Assembly (NCBI GenBank): GCA_015698045.1 | Contig: BLAL01000189.1 | Coordinates: 248,001-312,000, forward strand | Source of the DNA: Rhizophagus clarus | Taxonomy: Eukaryota; Glomeromycota; Glomeromycetes; Glomerales; Glomeraceae | Length of the DNA: 64,000 nucleotides | Reading direction: 5' to 3' | Shown here: piece by piece, positions 63,813-64,000 of the stretch | Position numbering within the stretch: the stretch's first letter is position 1 | How the letters are laid out: the number at the start of each line of letters is the position of its first letter | The notes under the pieces: model-generated | Databases searched by the model: none | Seen by the model: only the letters and a program-made list of their open reading frames with translations | What the model was told of the DNA's origin: nothing | Translations under genes and position numbers: made by a program

Positions 63813-64000
63813 ATGCCCGCAAATTGGACTGATGCAATAACTGAATATTTAATAAGATATAGGAGGTAAAAAATTAAATGAAAACTAATAAATAACTTTG
63901 ATCATATTCTAGTTTTTTTTTCTTTTACGTTTCCTGATCTAAAAATTAAATAAATAATGTAAAAGAGAAGGAACAACTACTACTATGACATACCCAGGAG
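63813..64000 (+). CDS. Possible first exon of a gene running off the window
   Basis: ATG at 63813 opens MPANWTDAITEYLIRYR and meets a donor AGGAG|GTAAAA at 63866. The NWTD...L...R pattern is like the start of a Myb/SANT-type DNA-binding region common in transposase-linked or regulatory proteins. Too short to be sure, and the next exon is not visible. Confidence 0.35.

Overview
This is eukaryotic DNA, most likely from a fungus. It is very AT-rich, its genes hold many 55-75 nt introns, and the gene content is ordinary nuclear housekeeping. The base composition, the heavy load of transposon remains and a FAR1/MULE-type transposase suggest an arbuscular mycorrhizal fungus (Glomeromycotina, Rhizophagus-like). 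That assignment is an inference.

Region 1, about 1.6-14.3 kb, is a compact gene island: MTG1 mitochondrial ribosome GTPase (-), an intron-containing tRNA-Asn (+), a small membrane protein (+), proteasome subunit beta-6 (-), an unrecognised 175-aa protein (+), GPATCH11 (-), the U2 snRNP-associated SR140/U2SURP factor (+, 18 exons), and a large unrecognised helical protein (-). The MTG1 gene carries a textbook U12-type AT-AC intron, and the proteasome gene a GC-AG intron.

Region 2, about 14.5-27 kb, is repeats. It is dominated by an inverted-repeat element of about 8.9 kb (18078-26966) with long terminal arms and a decayed MULE transposase, itself split by a foldback MITE. Inside lies a tandem array of 13 near-identical 41-nt exon-like units, each with its own acceptor and donor, arranged in a six-unit higher-order repeat.

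Region 3, about 27.9-32.4 kb, holds two intact genes: beta-tubulin and a LAG1-type ceramide synthase.

Region 4, 32.7-64 kb, is a nested transposon graveyard. It contains: (a) ORF1-only, poly(A)-tailed retroelements with exact 15-17 bp target-site duplications, one nearly intact; (b) hAT-type elements with 8-bp duplications whose ends are built from short self-complementary words (GACCTG, GGCTTGA, CGGTTCGG), several filled with minisatellites or with a second exon-like array; (c) a 5.1 kb Tc1/mariner-like element with long inverted repeats and TA duplications; (d) a tRNA-derived SINE; and (e) pyrimidine-rich arrays with splice-site-flanked short modules. The window ends in a possible first exon of another gene.

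The genes do not form one pathway, although GPATCH11 and U2SURP are both linked to splicing and lie head to head. All exon borders were deduced by eye from splice consensus, reading frame and family conservation.
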